NCBI GenBank assembly: GCA_963556695.1
Contig: CAUWAG010000006.1
Location: 2,170,001-2,234,000, forward strand
Length of the DNA stretch: 64,000 bases
Direction: 5' to 3'
DNA from: Anthostomella pinea
Lineage: Eukaryota > Ascomycota > Sordariomycetes > Xylariales > Xylariaceae
Shown here: positions 23,639 through 34,784 of the stretch, one piece after another
Position numbering within the stretch: position 1 is the first letter of the stretch
Layout of the letters: each line of letters begins with the position of its first letter
Notes under the pieces: generated by a model
Seen by the model: only the letters and a program-made list of their open reading frames with translations
What the model was told of the DNA's origin: nothing
Database searches by the model: none
Translations under genes and position numbers: made by a program

Positions 23639-24437
23639 TTTTTTGTGTGGTGGAAAAGCGAAGACGGATGAAGACGATGGGTGAAATTTGACACACTGGG
23701 CTCACGAATATTCGAGATAGAGGAGGATTCATTGACGGAAATGGTAGACATGGGAGTCGGTAGGTAATTTATCAGACAGTCGTGTCTGTCACGATAGAGC
23801 GGAGGGTAATAGCATTGTTTTAGAGCTCGAGTTCTGCTTGGTGATTTTTGTGGCTGCCTCTATGGTTAAAGTGTGCATGTAGTTGCGGACCGACATAGAT
23901 GACCAGAGAACCGAGAACGGCACCGGGTCAATGAAGTCTTGCCATGGAGCCAAGAGGCAAGGCAGCCACCCAGCTATGCTGACCGTCAGTAGTGACTATC
24001 ACACCCAGTCATACGCTCCTAGTATACTGTCTGATGGCCAAGTGGCATCTAACATGCCAGCCTGCTCAAAACGCCGTGAAATACGTGTGTAATGAACACC
24101 TACATCATCGGACTGTGACGCCTGACAAACAACATTCGAACGCCCCATGGTATCACCCGCCTCGGGCCATTCAGGCGTCCGACTGCTGAGATGTGTACCT
24201 GCGAACGGCCCAGGGACCACGCCTAACGGCTTGGTCCTGGCTGCAGAGTAGTATGGCTATTTCCGAGCCGGCCAGTGTCGCCACAAATTCGTATAGGCTT
24301 ATTCTGTGCCGGCTCACCCACACTGCCTCGTATGGGATCATGAACGCACCGGTGTCGTCAAGCAGCGTCAAGGCCAGAACAGGCGACTGCCATCAGTACC
24401 ATGTCAATAGCCAGACACAGCATTCAGGAGCCGAGTC
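23639..24437. other. Spacer, no gene recognised
   Basis: This 799-bp stretch contains the 3' ends of the flanking convergent genes. No conserved motif is found in any frame. Confidence 0.4.
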
Positions 24438-25067
24438 TCACCTCAAGCTCCCAAACAGACCCCCAAAGAGGCCTCCTCCTCCACCGCCACCACCGCGTCC
24501 GCCATGCCGTCTCGCCTCTTCCCTCACCCACTCCTCCAAAAACGCGCGGTCGGCCAGCTTCCGCGGATCGGCAACCTTGGTGGTGACCTGGGCCTCGCCG
24601 GCATCGAACGACAGCAGGGTGGGCAGCGACGAGATCATGTAGGTCTGGCCGAGGGCGTCGGCCATGATGTCCGGGGCGTCGTACTCGACGGTGCAGTAGC
24701 CGACGCCGCCCTCGGCCTCGCCGACGCCCGACTCGATGACGGAGCGGATTAGGGGCGCCACGGTGCGGCAGGTGGCGCAGTAGGAGGCCGTCCAGAGCGT
24801 TATGAGGGGCGTGCGCGAGGACGAGGACAGAAGCTGGTAGGTGTGGAAGTCCTCGGGACGGCGGACGCTGCGACGAAAACAGAGGGGGTTAGCCGTGGTC
24901 CAGTGGTGATGACTGATGGCGAGGAAGAATGGGCGCTCCACTCACGATGCGTAGATCTGATTAGCCGCGCGACGGCTCCGGGTTGTCGAGAAGGCTCGGC
25001 CTGCTGCCGGTGAGTAGCGAAGGTCTCTCAGGACCGGCATCATGACGGCGCGCATGGTCGAGCGCAT
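24438..25067 (-). CDS. Mitochondrial thioredoxin-fold protein with glycine-rich tail
   Basis: Two exons (24946-25067, 24438-24867) give 183 residues. The N terminus (MRSTMRAVMMPVLRDLR, then RAFSTTRSRRAA) is a typical mitochondrial presequence rich in Arg and Ser with no acid except one. The thioredoxin fold follows: LITLWTASYCATCRTVAPL contains a CxxC active site with the dipeptide Ala-Thr, CTVEYDAPDIM is the next strand, and SSLPTLLSF carries the cis-proline. The protein ends in an unusual Gly tract and LFGGLFGSLR. The 78-nt intron has a GTGAGT donor. Ala-Thr between the cysteines is unlike classical thioredoxin (Gly-Pro), so redox partner and direction are open. Confidence 0.8.
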
Positions 25068-25731
25068 GTTGGTCGATCCGACTGTTAACGTCTCCGGACC
25101 GGGAAGTGCCTATGCCTGGCAGTGGAGGTGTAGCTGGGTAAGTAGCCCCCTTCTCAGCGATACTCGGAGTGAAGCTGAGGCTCTCCCGAGAAAGTCGAAC
25201 CGGCTTGGCTAATGTTAATATCGGCCCTCGGTCGTGAACATTCGGGTGTATGCAAAAGAAGAATACGGCTCTCAGTCTCGATGCTGAAGTGCTGAAGGAC
25301 CAAGGTGACGGGAAGGTCGCAGGGGCGGCGCTCGGCATTCAGCAAGCTTCATGTGGGCATCCCGATGTCGTCATACGGTGGTCCATGCAGCCTCTCACAA
25401 TACCCCCCTAGAGCCCCTTTTTCACAGGCGAGGTTATACGCAGTGTTCGTCCGTACTATTTGCCAGCTTTCACCAGGCTGTTCATTGTGTGATAATAAAC
25501 CGGAGAAAAGAGTATTGGAAAGATGGTATCAATACTATGTATCAGATTCTCGTGCCATGAAATCGTGACTGATGTCCCCTAAACGCCTTGATTGCGGATG
25601 CAGATGCCCGTGTGTCAACTCATACTCCATATCAAATGCAAATGCCCCATGGTGGCTATGACTATGCAATCCCTTTCTAGCAAACCCCATTGAGCTCTGA
25701 TCTCGAAACAAAAGCAAACATCGCGAGAAAT
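25068..25731. other. Spacer upstream of the thioredoxin-fold gene
   Basis: This 664-bp stretch serves as promoter of the thioredoxin-fold gene and 3' flank of the MFS gene, both on the minus strand. No other gene is recognised. Confidence 0.4.
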
Positions 25732-28094
25732 CTAAAACTTCTCCATGAAATTCCGCCGTACCGTCCACATACGAGCTCTCTTGCCGTAGATGTACATGGG
25801 AATCGTCGAGACAAGTACGATCAGCTGGATGATGCCGATCCAGATGAAAACCGACTTGGACCCGTCGTGTGTGAGCCACTCGGTCACAAAAAGACTGAAC
25901 ACGAGCCCGTGGAAGATATTTTTGCTGAAGTTCAACGTCACCAGTGCCTCTCCAGCATACTGCCGGTAACTGTCCACGCAAAACGTGATGGCTGTCGTGG
26001 AGCCGAGCGCGCAGCCGAACGAGACCACTCCGAAGAAGATGGTAGGGACAATCCAAGCATCCTTCACCTGCGCTGACCAACCAAACCCCATGAGCCCGAT
26101 GACTGTCGTTACCGCCACCGGCGCTGCCATGACGAGTCGGAACTCGGGCTCGTACAGGCCACCGTTCCTTCGGGCCATCGCTTTGACAATGATATCGCTG
26201 ACCTTGCCTGCCACCGCCGTGCCCAGCACCCCACCGATGAACGGTGAGATGTACACTAGTCCCGTCGCCAGTGCACTGAACTTGTACGTCCCCTGTCTGA
26301 AGATGATGGCCACGGATTCCGAGATGACGATGAGCCATCCCACCGAGCAAGCGTAAATGGCCGCCGACCAGAGGACCGACGGGTACGAGTACAGGATCAG
26401 TGGCCGGATCGCTGCCTTCCACCACTTGTCTTGATTGAGTCGTCCGTGGTGCAGTTTCAGTTGCTGCGTGAATGACTTGGCCGGTAATTGGCGCAGGTTG
26501 TGCGTGTAGACCTGGCCTTTGGTGACAGGTGCTAGGCTGGAGACTGACATCTTCTCACTAGCAGCGTCTGATTCCAGCATGCCAGGGGCTTGGTAGGCTG
26601 GCTGTCCCTCCGGGTCGTGGAAATAACCGGCAGTCGACGGGCCTTCAGCTACCGTAGAACTATCATTGCCGTTGAGGTCTGGCCCCGTAGCTGTTCCACC
26701 TGACGGAGAGGCTGGCTCATCCTCGGGAGCCGGCGCGAACCCTACATGAACGTTCTTGTGCCGGTGTTGCGTCTCCTTTGCAGTCCCTACGTGGTCTTCG
26801 GTGAACTTCTCTCCAGATGCACTCGGCACAGGTTGATCCATAGCCGAAGTGGCGCCATCGTTGGCATGCAGCAACCCCGGTACCCTGTGTCTCGATGACC
26901 TTCTGCTGAAAAAACCGGGCCTCTTGGGTTGGTTGCGTGCTCTGGGAACAGGGGACCTGTCCCAGAAAGTCTCGGGCACGAGAAGGAAGAGCAGGGCACC
27001 GCAGAATGCCACGACAATGGCGACAATCCTGGGCAAGGTTAGTGAGGATAGGAGACAAAAAAGATGCCTAGCAAGGTGAGGTTAAGTGGCTTACCAGAAT
27101 ACCCAGCGCCAGCCAAGACTCTGGATGACAACAGCGCTCACCAATGGAACCAGGTTCTTGCCACCGAGCAATAGCAAAGTGTAGACGCCGATCCGGTAAG
27201 CTCTTTCATGCAGGAAGAAGATCTCGGCGATTGTAGCAGATGGTAAGCATTCTACAGGACTGACAGCGATGCCTTGAAAGATTCTGGCCAGAATGAGCGA
27301 GGTGAAGTTTGGTGATAAAGCACACCATACGGCTGAGATGATGAACAAGATGGAACTGAAAAGGTAGACCGGGCGCTTGCCATAGAGAATGGCGGTGGGT
27401 GAGAAGATGACGCAGCCGATGCCGAGGCCCAACATATATAGACCAGTTGTGAGTGACACCTCGGCCACGTCTATGTTGTAGTCTGGAAGCAGGTTTAGCG
27501 GGAAGGATCGGCGGCTGGAATTAGACCGTGGTTGCCATACCTTCAGCGACATTGGTGAAGCCTGCGGCGAGGATGGGGGTGATACCGCCACCTACCATGC
27601 AGTACAGGCCGAGAGAGAGCAAGGCCGAGTCGCGACGCCACGCAGGCCAGTTGAGCGGGTCATTGTGCGAGTCGTCGGGCTGAGGCTCGAGGATGATCTG
27701 ACCATCTGCCGTCATTTTCTTCTCCTCTTCGGCCGGGACTGGTGGTGGCGTTGGTGCCTCTGGGACAAAGCCGGCTGGGAGGGAAGAATGTGAGGTCCGA
27801 GCTGGGGCGTTTCGAAGACCCAGTGGTTCATTCCGACCTTGAGCAAGCAATAAGACAGATCCTATATCATCGTGTCAGTATATGGATGAACAGTCTTGCA
27901 CACGGGGCGAGGTATGTCTCCGTACCCGGTACTTCTATAGTCTCCTTGTCGTTGAGCATCCCCATGTTCCATACCGCCTTCGTCTGCTTCTCCTCGCCCG
28001 CAACGCCCGCCATCTCATCCGGAGAGGCACCCTTTCTCCTCTTGAAGAAGGTATTCCACGAGCGCGCAGGCGCCTGTGTCTCCGAATCCACCAT
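25732..28094 (-). CDS. MFS transporter, Hol1-like DHA1 type
   Basis: Four exons (27926-28094, 27541-27861, 27095-27482, 25732-27028) give 724 residues. The first helices follow DDSHNDPLNWPAWRRD, the N-terminal signature of fungal DHA1/Hol1-type carriers. GRIFQG-like (LARIFQGIAVSP) and ILYGKRPVYLFSS match MFS helices 2-4. A loop of roughly 180 residues (disordered, with His-, Ser- and Pro-rich parts) separates helices 6 and 7, as in Hol1-type proteins. The second half has GTAVAGKVSDIIVK and a C-terminal YGKRARMWT. Introns are 64, 58 and 66 nt. Yeast Hol1 moves polyamines and cationic metabolites, but the substrate here cannot be told. The first exon encodes a hydrophilic leader with TFFKRRKGASPDE. 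Confidence 0.83.
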
Positions 28095-28301
28095 CTCTAA
28101 CGACGTAACGGCCCCGGGCCCAACGTGACAGAGATCTTTCTGGGCGCCGTTGTGCAGCGTTTTGCGTCCAAGCCGAGTTGGACAAGTGCTAAATTGTGTG
28201 ATATTGAAGTGATTATAGGCGTTATACAATCAACGGAAGGTAGGAATTTAGGGACAAGGTGAGTTGATAGGGTCGAGGAGAGGGTAGAGAGATAGGTTTT
28301 A

Positions 28302-28408
28302 GATGTAGGAGGTGTAGGAGGTGTAGGAGGTGTAGGAGGTGTAGGAGGTGTAGGAGGTGTAGGAGGTGTAGGAGGTGTAGGAGGTGTAGGAGGTGTAGGA
28401 GGTGTAGT
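28302..28408. repeat. 9-bp minisatellite (GGAGGTGTA)n
   Basis: About eleven to twelve nearly perfect copies of GGAGGTGTA lie in the presumed promoter or 5' UTR of the MFS gene. Read on the minus strand it is a pyrimidine-rich TACACCTCC array. There are no spacers, so it is not a CRISPR array. Confidence 0.95.
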
Positions 28409-29011
28409 GTAGGTGGTCAATTGTTGAAGGTCCTCCTAGCACAGCCGAGTCAGGTGCTTTAACAGCTAACCAACCGTGTCACCCAAGGCAGGCACACAAC
28501 CAAGATGTTGGCAAGTGTCGTCGTTATCTCTGCGCCGACTTGAGAGTTACTGCCGTGCGGATGCAACGTTATGGCGACTTGGACCCGAACCCCATGGGGA
28601 ATCGCAAGCGGATGTCTCCTTATGATATAATCCAAGAGGAAGGCAGAGCCGGATAGGTAGTAATAAGGGGAGGTTATAGATCACAGCTGACAGATGACAG
28701 TTGCGCTAAAGCCAACGGTAGGTAGCTCGTCTCAGGACCAGCGTGTGAGATGAAACGGACCGTCTCTAGGGATGAATGCCTTGGACCTGGATCTGGAGAA
28801 GGCGGAGAAGACCTAACAAAACCTGGGGGGAGAGAGAGGACAAAGGGACTCGAGCTGTCTGGCTGTTGGCGGCTCTCGAGTTGATATAGCAACTGTTGTT
28901 CCCCACAGACAGACAGACTGATGAGATACGAATAGATGGATGGGCGTGGTAGCGGCGGTTGAACAGGACAGCTCGTGTCCAATCGGCGCGGCGAGTATAG
29001 TAGCGTGGAGT

Positions 29012-29054
29012 TGGGGATATGGGGATATGGAGATTTGGAGATATGAAGATACGG
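29012..29054. repeat. Imperfect GGGGATAT/GGAGATAT tandem run
   Basis: Five to six degenerate octamer-like copies lie in a purine-rich strand. This is non-coding low-complexity sequence. Confidence 0.75.
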
Positions 29055-30232
29055 ACGGGGTGGTCAGGCGGTGCGGTGATGAGCACCTGAGAGCACATGC
29101 TGTCAGTGCTCTCAACGTCAGGCCCACGTTCCCTGCATGTGTCCAGAGAGGCGTCAGCCGCCTGGGATTCTTAGACCCAGACCTCGTTAGTCCCAAGGCC
29201 TCAAGGGTCCGTCCCTGTTTGGCATGGGATCATTCCTTTCAGCCATCAGGTGAAGACGGAAGGGAAGGAGGTGAAGGCTGGAGGCAATCAGGCAATTCAA
29301 TGTACGGTGAGGAAACAGTGCAAAGTGTAGATCTGATACTTGGGAATGATCAACACTACGCCTACAGGTTGCACAGCATACCAACCTTAATGCATCCATG
29401 CATGGGATTGTTTCAAACACACTTCACTTTCAGGGGACTCGACCTTCCCCAACCATCAACCTTAGGTAGGTCTGTAGGCACTGTAGCGGGCGCTGCAGCG
29501 CTTCGCACCACTGATGAAGATGCATTATGTATTATGACGGCACACTTGTGCCTTGTGGTAGCGGTATCCAGAATAAGGACCAGGGTCACGATAGGTGGCT
29601 ATGGTCTGTATTCTGGAAGTTGCTTGATTGAAAGAAGGGATGGGTGGTGTCCCCATCCCAGAAGTAGCTATCATCCCAGTTGGGTACAAATCAGGTACAA
29701 ACGGGTACCCGTTGGGCTCCAAGGTACCTTGTATCCTGATCCGTGACCCATCTGTCATTGTGGCTGGAGAATGGGTTGGGGAGCCACACACTTGCGAGGA
29801 CACCCTGGTCACGATCGACACATGCACGCCTTATCACCAACCATCACCTGATGAAATGCCACGAGCACAAATCAAGGGTCCTCTGCATCTGCACCCTCTC
29901 TCTATCTGCTGCCGAGAGCCCCATCGCACGAATCCGACTTGGTTAGATCTCAATGGGCGAGTGTCACTAGGTGTGACTAGTAGATATTTTTGTCTCGGGG
30001 GATTGTTTCTTGTGTGCCCATACTTCTCCAACATTGTTTTAAAATATACCACGCGTCTATCCCGTCTTCCGTCCAATTCCCAAACCACCACTGCAGGCGG
30101 GGTTCCGACCACCTCGCCAATCTGCACTCCCCTGCTGCGTGGTAGGTCGACCACGAACGAACAAACAACCAACCCCTCTCCGTCGAGTCAGCAGCTACTT
30201 GACCGCCGGTATCAGCCAAGCCCCGTCGACTC

Positions 30233-31202
30233 ATGGCCTCGCGAATCCCGCCCCTCCTCGAGTCCTACCTCGGCCTCCCACAAGAAGCCTCGCTCATCCT
30301 CCTGAGTGGAGTGCTGGGATCGACCACCAACTGGCTCGTCCACCGCTATTTGTACTCCCTGCTCGCTTCCTCCCCTTCCTCTTCCTCATCCTCCGCCTCC
30401 TCCCCCTCCCTTCCCACACCACGAGGTGCGGAAGACGATGGCGGAGCGCAGCATGGTGTCAACGTCGTTCTCGTAAGTTTCATGCGCGACTATGCATTCT
30501 GGAAGGACGGCGCCGGAAGGCTAGGTCTTGATCTTGACATGTCGGCGAAAAGGGGCAGTTTTGCCTTTGTCGATGGTCTCAGTGGTCTCTTCACCAGTGC
30601 TTCGCCCAGCCATGAAGCAAGACCCTTGATGGCGAATGGGCCTGGAAGGAGGGTGCTGTCTGCTGCTACACCGCAGCACTTGCGCACGGAGCTGGAGGAT
30701 GCCGTGGCTCAGGTCCAAGCCGCCGGCCCGGGACTACAGACTGTCTTCATTGTCGATCAATCGGATCTGCTGTTGGCCGCTTCCGGTGACGACATGTCAA
30801 GCAACGAGCTACGAGAGGTACTGCTACAGGTACGAGAGGTAAGTGGTTTACGGGCTGGCAGGTCATGGTACATCCCAAGGATAGACATTGTTAATAATAG
30901 TTGCATAATAGAAGGTGCATTCGACCATAGTCACATTGTCTGCCGATGAACCCCTGATCGCCTCGCAGACGACATCACTGGAGAAACAGCACGCGTCGCT
31001 GGTCTTGTCACTGGCCCACGAAGCGCAACTCGTCATGAGTCTGAGGATGCTGGATACGGGTACGGCAAGGGACGTAAGTGGCGTGTTGAGGATCACGCCC
31101 GGAGGGGAAAGTAGCGACTCGAGCACACCAGTCGAGGAACGGGAGCTGTTGTACCTGGTGGGAGGAGACGGCGGCGTTCGAGTATTCGAGCGAGGCCAGT
31201 AG
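30233..31202 (+). CDS. elp6: Elongator complex subunit Elp6
   Basis: Two exons (30233-30838, 30912-31202) give 298 residues. Elp4-Elp5-Elp6 form a RecA-like hexamer that binds tRNA and supports wobble-uridine modification by Elongator. The N-terminal IPPLLESYLGLP and LILLSGVLGSTTNWLVHRYL match Elp6, as do VVLVSFMRDYAFWKDGAGRLGLDL and SFAFVDGLSGLF. As in other Elp6 proteins no Walker A lysine motif is present. After the 73-nt intron, VHSTIVTLSADEPLI and VLSLAHEAQLVMSLRMLDTGTARDVSGVL are the diagnostic C-terminal block. A Ser-rich loop (residues about 47-60) is a lineage-specific insert. It converges with the eL37 gene, with 352 bp between stop codons. Confidence 0.9.
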
Positions 31203-31554
31203 AAAGTGACATTCTTCATCAGGACACAAGTTTCACTCAATGCCATTCATTGTTCTCGTGAGATCTTGCCCATTGGCTATGGCTGCACCTGTCAAATCGA
31301 ACACCTCCATCTTCCACCGTCGTGTCTGGAGAGCATTCGCGGGCTCGGGTTGGCGTACACACATGTCACCGAAGACTCTGCCATTTTTGCTAGATCGTAA
31401 ATGCGATTTTTGGGTGGGAAACTCCTAGCGTAACATCTTCCCGGAACTCAGATTTGTTGCGAGTCCATGATGAAACCAGACCCTTTGTCAGAAACACCGT
31501 TCCCTAGCCATGCCATGACCGTCGTCGCCCATCAAACCTCCAATCGTGCCCAGC
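31203..31554. other. Convergent 3' spacer elp6 / eL37
   Basis: These 352 bp hold both 3' UTRs. No other feature is seen. Confidence 0.4.
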
Positions 31555-32116
31555 TTAGAACGGGGCCTTGGAGTCCTTCGGTACACCGGTCTGGAAGCCG
31601 TTCTTGAATCTGCGGGAGACGTCCTTGAGGTACCGCATGCGTCCAGTGCCGACGGTCTTTCTGCGCTTCGCCTTCTCGCTCCAGTTGTCTGCCGGCGTCG
31701 TCAAGTCAGTCCCAAGTCCTCATCAAGTCACCGTCGTGTGCCGAGATTCCAATCCCCCATTATCCAACGGAATTGTGTGATAACGTACACTTTCGGGTCT
31801 TAGCAGACGGGTACCCGCACGAGGAGCAGGTGTGCTTCTGGATGTGAAGGGATCGGCGTCCTGTAGGCGCAGTTGGTCAGTCGGGGCTGATCGCAAGTCG
31901 AAATGGTAGGAGGCAGGTCGGTCGCAGTCGTGAATAGGCCATAGCCAGTCCCTAACCCTTCTCCTCTGGAATCGGACGATTACTGACCACATCGACGGCA
32001 CAGAGTGTGCGTCTTGTTGTGACGCTTTCCGAAGCTGGAAGTTCCCTTGGCTATTTTCGCAGGTCAGTCGGTCCATCGCAGAGACTCCTTGTCGGCGGGC
32101 GAGGGTACGCACTCAT
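31555..32116 (-). CDS. rpl37: 60S ribosomal protein eL37
   Basis: Four exons (32113-32116, 31988-32050, 31789-31860, 31555-31688) give 90 residues, normal for eL37 after its very short N terminus. The sequence runs from [18 protein letters not shown] through the zinc ribbon (CRRC, then CSSC 14 residues later, split by an intron) and [19 protein letters not shown] to [17 protein letters not shown] and VPKDSKAPF. The first exon is only ATGA. Introns are 62, 127 and 100 nt. The donor of the last (GTACGT after AAGT) was chosen over an overlapping GTGTAC because only it restores KYNW. High intron density in a short ribosomal protein gene is usual in fungi. Confidence 0.97.
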
Positions 32117-32875
32117 CTTGACGGCGAGACTGTTGTCAAAATCGTTAGTACGGATAGATGCGCGAGAGCGGTCGTGACTGTGGTTGTCGGAGGGTGGCTC
32201 GTACCTTCAGTGTGGTCTATCTGGAGAAGGGGTGTCGATATGCTGGCTTGAATGTGTGCAAGAAATTGTCTCGTGAATTTTGCTCGCTTCGTTTTCTCGT
32301 GGGGATGGAGAGTGGAGAGGGAGGAGAGGAATAACCAACCGAAGAAGAGCCGGAAGGAGAGCCCTATCAAAGCACCGATTACCTCAGCTAACCAGGTTAC
32401 TTGCATCAAGTCGCTTTGTTGCATCAACTAGTCGTCTAGCCGTCTGACGGTCGGCAAGAGATAAGATAGGTGTTTACGTGAGCGCTGCCCCTCGTCAATC
32501 CACACCTATTCCGCTTTCAACCCACCCTTGGCCGCCGTGGACGTCTCCAGTCATTGTGTGTCTGCGTCGGGTGCCTCAGAGCCATGTGACGGTATCTATC
32601 TGCCATCTGCCTTGTGCCTCGTCAACGTGAATAAAAGGTTGCTCAGGTATCCATCTACCGTCTACCGTCTACCGTCTACCTCCAGCATCTACCTACATAT
32701 CCATCACGAGTACCAGTCTCACCACCACCTGTTCTGTTCTCTCCCATCTTTCTTCCATCCGTCATCGTCGTCCTCTTCGCCCCGACCGCAAGGTACTGAA
32801 GTTTACTTATCCTATCTTATCGATCGACAGCTAGCCCCCCGCCTATAACCCGCGCTGATCGCTTCGTTGCCCACG
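32117..32875. other. Divergent promoter eL37 / atg3
   Basis: This 759-bp region is shared by a ribosomal protein gene and an autophagy gene. It has a triple TCTACCG(T) run at 32655-32682 and a (ATC)n/TCC-rich leader before atg3. Confidence 0.5.
32130..32204 (-). other. Probable 5' UTR intron of the eL37 gene
   Basis: On the minus strand a GTACGA donor at 32204, a perfect TACTAAC branch site and an ACAACAG acceptor at 32130 define a 75-nt intron ending 13 nt before the ATG. Leader introns are frequent in ribosomal protein genes. Confidence 0.75.
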
Positions 32876-34052
32876 ATGAATCTCCTATACAACACCGTCA
32901 ACACCATTCGCGAGAAGTACACTCCCGCCAGTCATACCTCTACCTTCCGAAAGACTGGCCAAATCACCCCCGCAGAGTTCGTGGCCGCCGGCGACTATCT
33001 TGTCTTCAAGTTCCCGACCTGGTCGTGGGCCGATGCCGACTCCGAATCCAAGCGCGCGCCCTACCTACCACCTGGAAAGCAGTTTCTCGTCACCCGCAAC
33101 GTCCCCTGCAATCGCCGCATTGACGATGACTTTGCCGGAGATGCCGGCCACGAGGAAGCAGTGGTTGGCGACGGAGACGACTTCAAGGCAAAAGGCCATA
33201 CCAATGATGACGACGGATGGCTGCGCACCGGTGGGCTCAGCAGCTCACAGCCCCTGAAGGCGAAGGACGTCCGGACCATGGACGATGCCGGCAACGTAGG
33301 AGACACGCTAGACGACGAGGACGATATTCCTGACATGGAGGATGAGGATGACGATGAAGCTATCATTCGAGATACAGACGCCCAGAAGAAGACAGGGTCA
33401 GTCCATTCCTCTTCCCTGGCAGTCAAGCGGCAACCCATATGCTAATGTGCCGTATCACGTTACAGATCCCGACGAACATATACACTATATATCACGTACT
33501 CGACATACTACTCTACACCTCGCCTCTTCCTGTCCGGCTACTCAGAGGGCCAGCCCCTCCCGCCCCAGCTGATGATGGAGGACATTGTCGGCGACTACAA
33601 GGACAAGACGGTGACGTTGGTCGACTTCCCCTTCTTTGCCAACAACGTCAAGATGGCCAGCGTGCATCCCTGCAAGCATGCTTCTGTCATGAAGACCCTG
33701 CTGGACCGTGCCGATGCTGCTCTGAAGATCAGACGGGACAAGATGAAGTCGGGCAGATCCGTCGGCAACGATGCGGGCATGGAGGGCCTGGTGGATGAGA
33801 TCAACAAGCTTGATATCAAGGGTGCCGAAGCTGCTGCCGAGTCGAGCAATGACGAGTGGGAGGAGGTCGAGGCCGAGGATCCAGAGGTGGCCATCCGGGT
33901 CGACCAGTACCTCGTAGTATTCCTCAAGGTGCGTGACTTGTCTCCCTTGGCTACCTGCCACCAGCTAGTACTACGTGTTGGTGCTGACTCTGTTGCAGTT
34001 CATGGCCAGCGTAACCCCTGGTATCGAACACGACTTCACCATGGGTGTATAG
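32876..34052 (+). CDS. atg3: Autophagy E2-like enzyme Atg3
   Basis: Three exons (32876-33396, 33466-33928, 33999-34052) give 345 residues. Atg3 accepts Atg8 from Atg7 and transfers it to phosphatidylethanolamine on the growing phagophore. The N terminus [17 protein letters not shown] is the membrane-binding amphipathic helix. [13 protein letters not shown] and [12 protein letters not shown] follow. The E2 core holds the catalytic cysteine in VHPCKHA at about residue 243. The flexible acidic loop ([18 protein letters not shown]) that contacts Atg7 is present, and a second acidic insert carries DEWEEV, a possible Atg8-interacting stretch. The end, [12 protein letters not shown], is the conserved C terminus. 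Introns are 69 and 70 nt. The ATG at 32876 is used because an in-frame upstream codon at 32867 is TTG. Confidence 0.97.
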
Positions 34053-34784
34053 GCAACCCTTGAGCTATGCCTTGTGAGCTCGCCGTACTGGCAAGGGGCT
34101 GAAGTAGGTGTTTTGGTCGCATTTTCCTAGTACTGTACATGGCGTAAGGGGTTTGGATGCGGACGGCTACGGAAATAGCATATGGTTGGCTTTGTTTGCT
34201 ACAGTGGATACCAAGAGCTGGCCGAAGTCAGCTCTGCCTTTGTATTTGCCCTCAGGTTGGTCTCGTTCATACACTGTATGAGGAATTCGAGCGTGGCCTA
34301 ATTCCACTATACTCCAGATCAATACATGACCGATAACTCAATAACTCCCTGCCCTGGCCCTGCCCGTTCATTTACATGTAGTAGGCGGTATCAATCTCAC
34401 AGGTAAGAACTCCTACACTGTGCGTGACCTCGCAAGCTGAGTACTTCAGGTACTAAACTACCTTGGGCAAGGGAGGTGACGTGGAGCCGGGAAGCGAAGT
34501 ACGACTTGAGTTATGTTGGGCTTTGTTCCACATGTGGCATCTTGCTCGCCTTGATCGACCATGTGTCTGATGAGAACACGCTGCAGAATTATCGTGCTCG
34601 TGGCACAGAGTGTCACCATCACCAACGTCTCCTTATATATGTATCTACGTTGATCTAAATCGAATAGTATCAAGCTTTTGGGTATCTTCCGATCCGCAAC
34701 GTATGTATCCTAGATGTCAATTCAGAAAGCGCACCAGATGAACCATGTCGTTCCCCATTCCTCCTCTTTCTTTACTTTCTTCCC
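34053..34784. other. Convergent 3' spacer atg3 / purine permease
   Basis: This 732-bp stretch contains both 3' UTRs. Small open frames are antisense pairs without motifs. Confidence 0.4.

Larger units (their letters stand above)
28095..30232. other. Intergenic region with minisatellite and purine-rich repeats
   Basis: This is about 2.1 kb between divergent genes. A 9-bp minisatellite starts 208 bp upstream of the MFS start codon, and a GGGGATAT-type run lies at 29012-29054. The 268-codon plus-strand frame from 28940 begins inside the latter and has no family signal. No gene is called. Confidence 0.45.

Noticed and set aside
28302..28408. Regular repeat array that might suggest CRISPR
   Set aside because: The units are 9 bp and directly abut with no spacers, and the genome is fungal. 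It is a minisatellite.
28940..29746. A 268-codon plus-strand open frame in the 28-30 kb spacer
   Set aside because: It starts in a degenerate GGGGATAT repeat, lacks any recognisable domain and conflicts with several minus-strand frames of similar quality.
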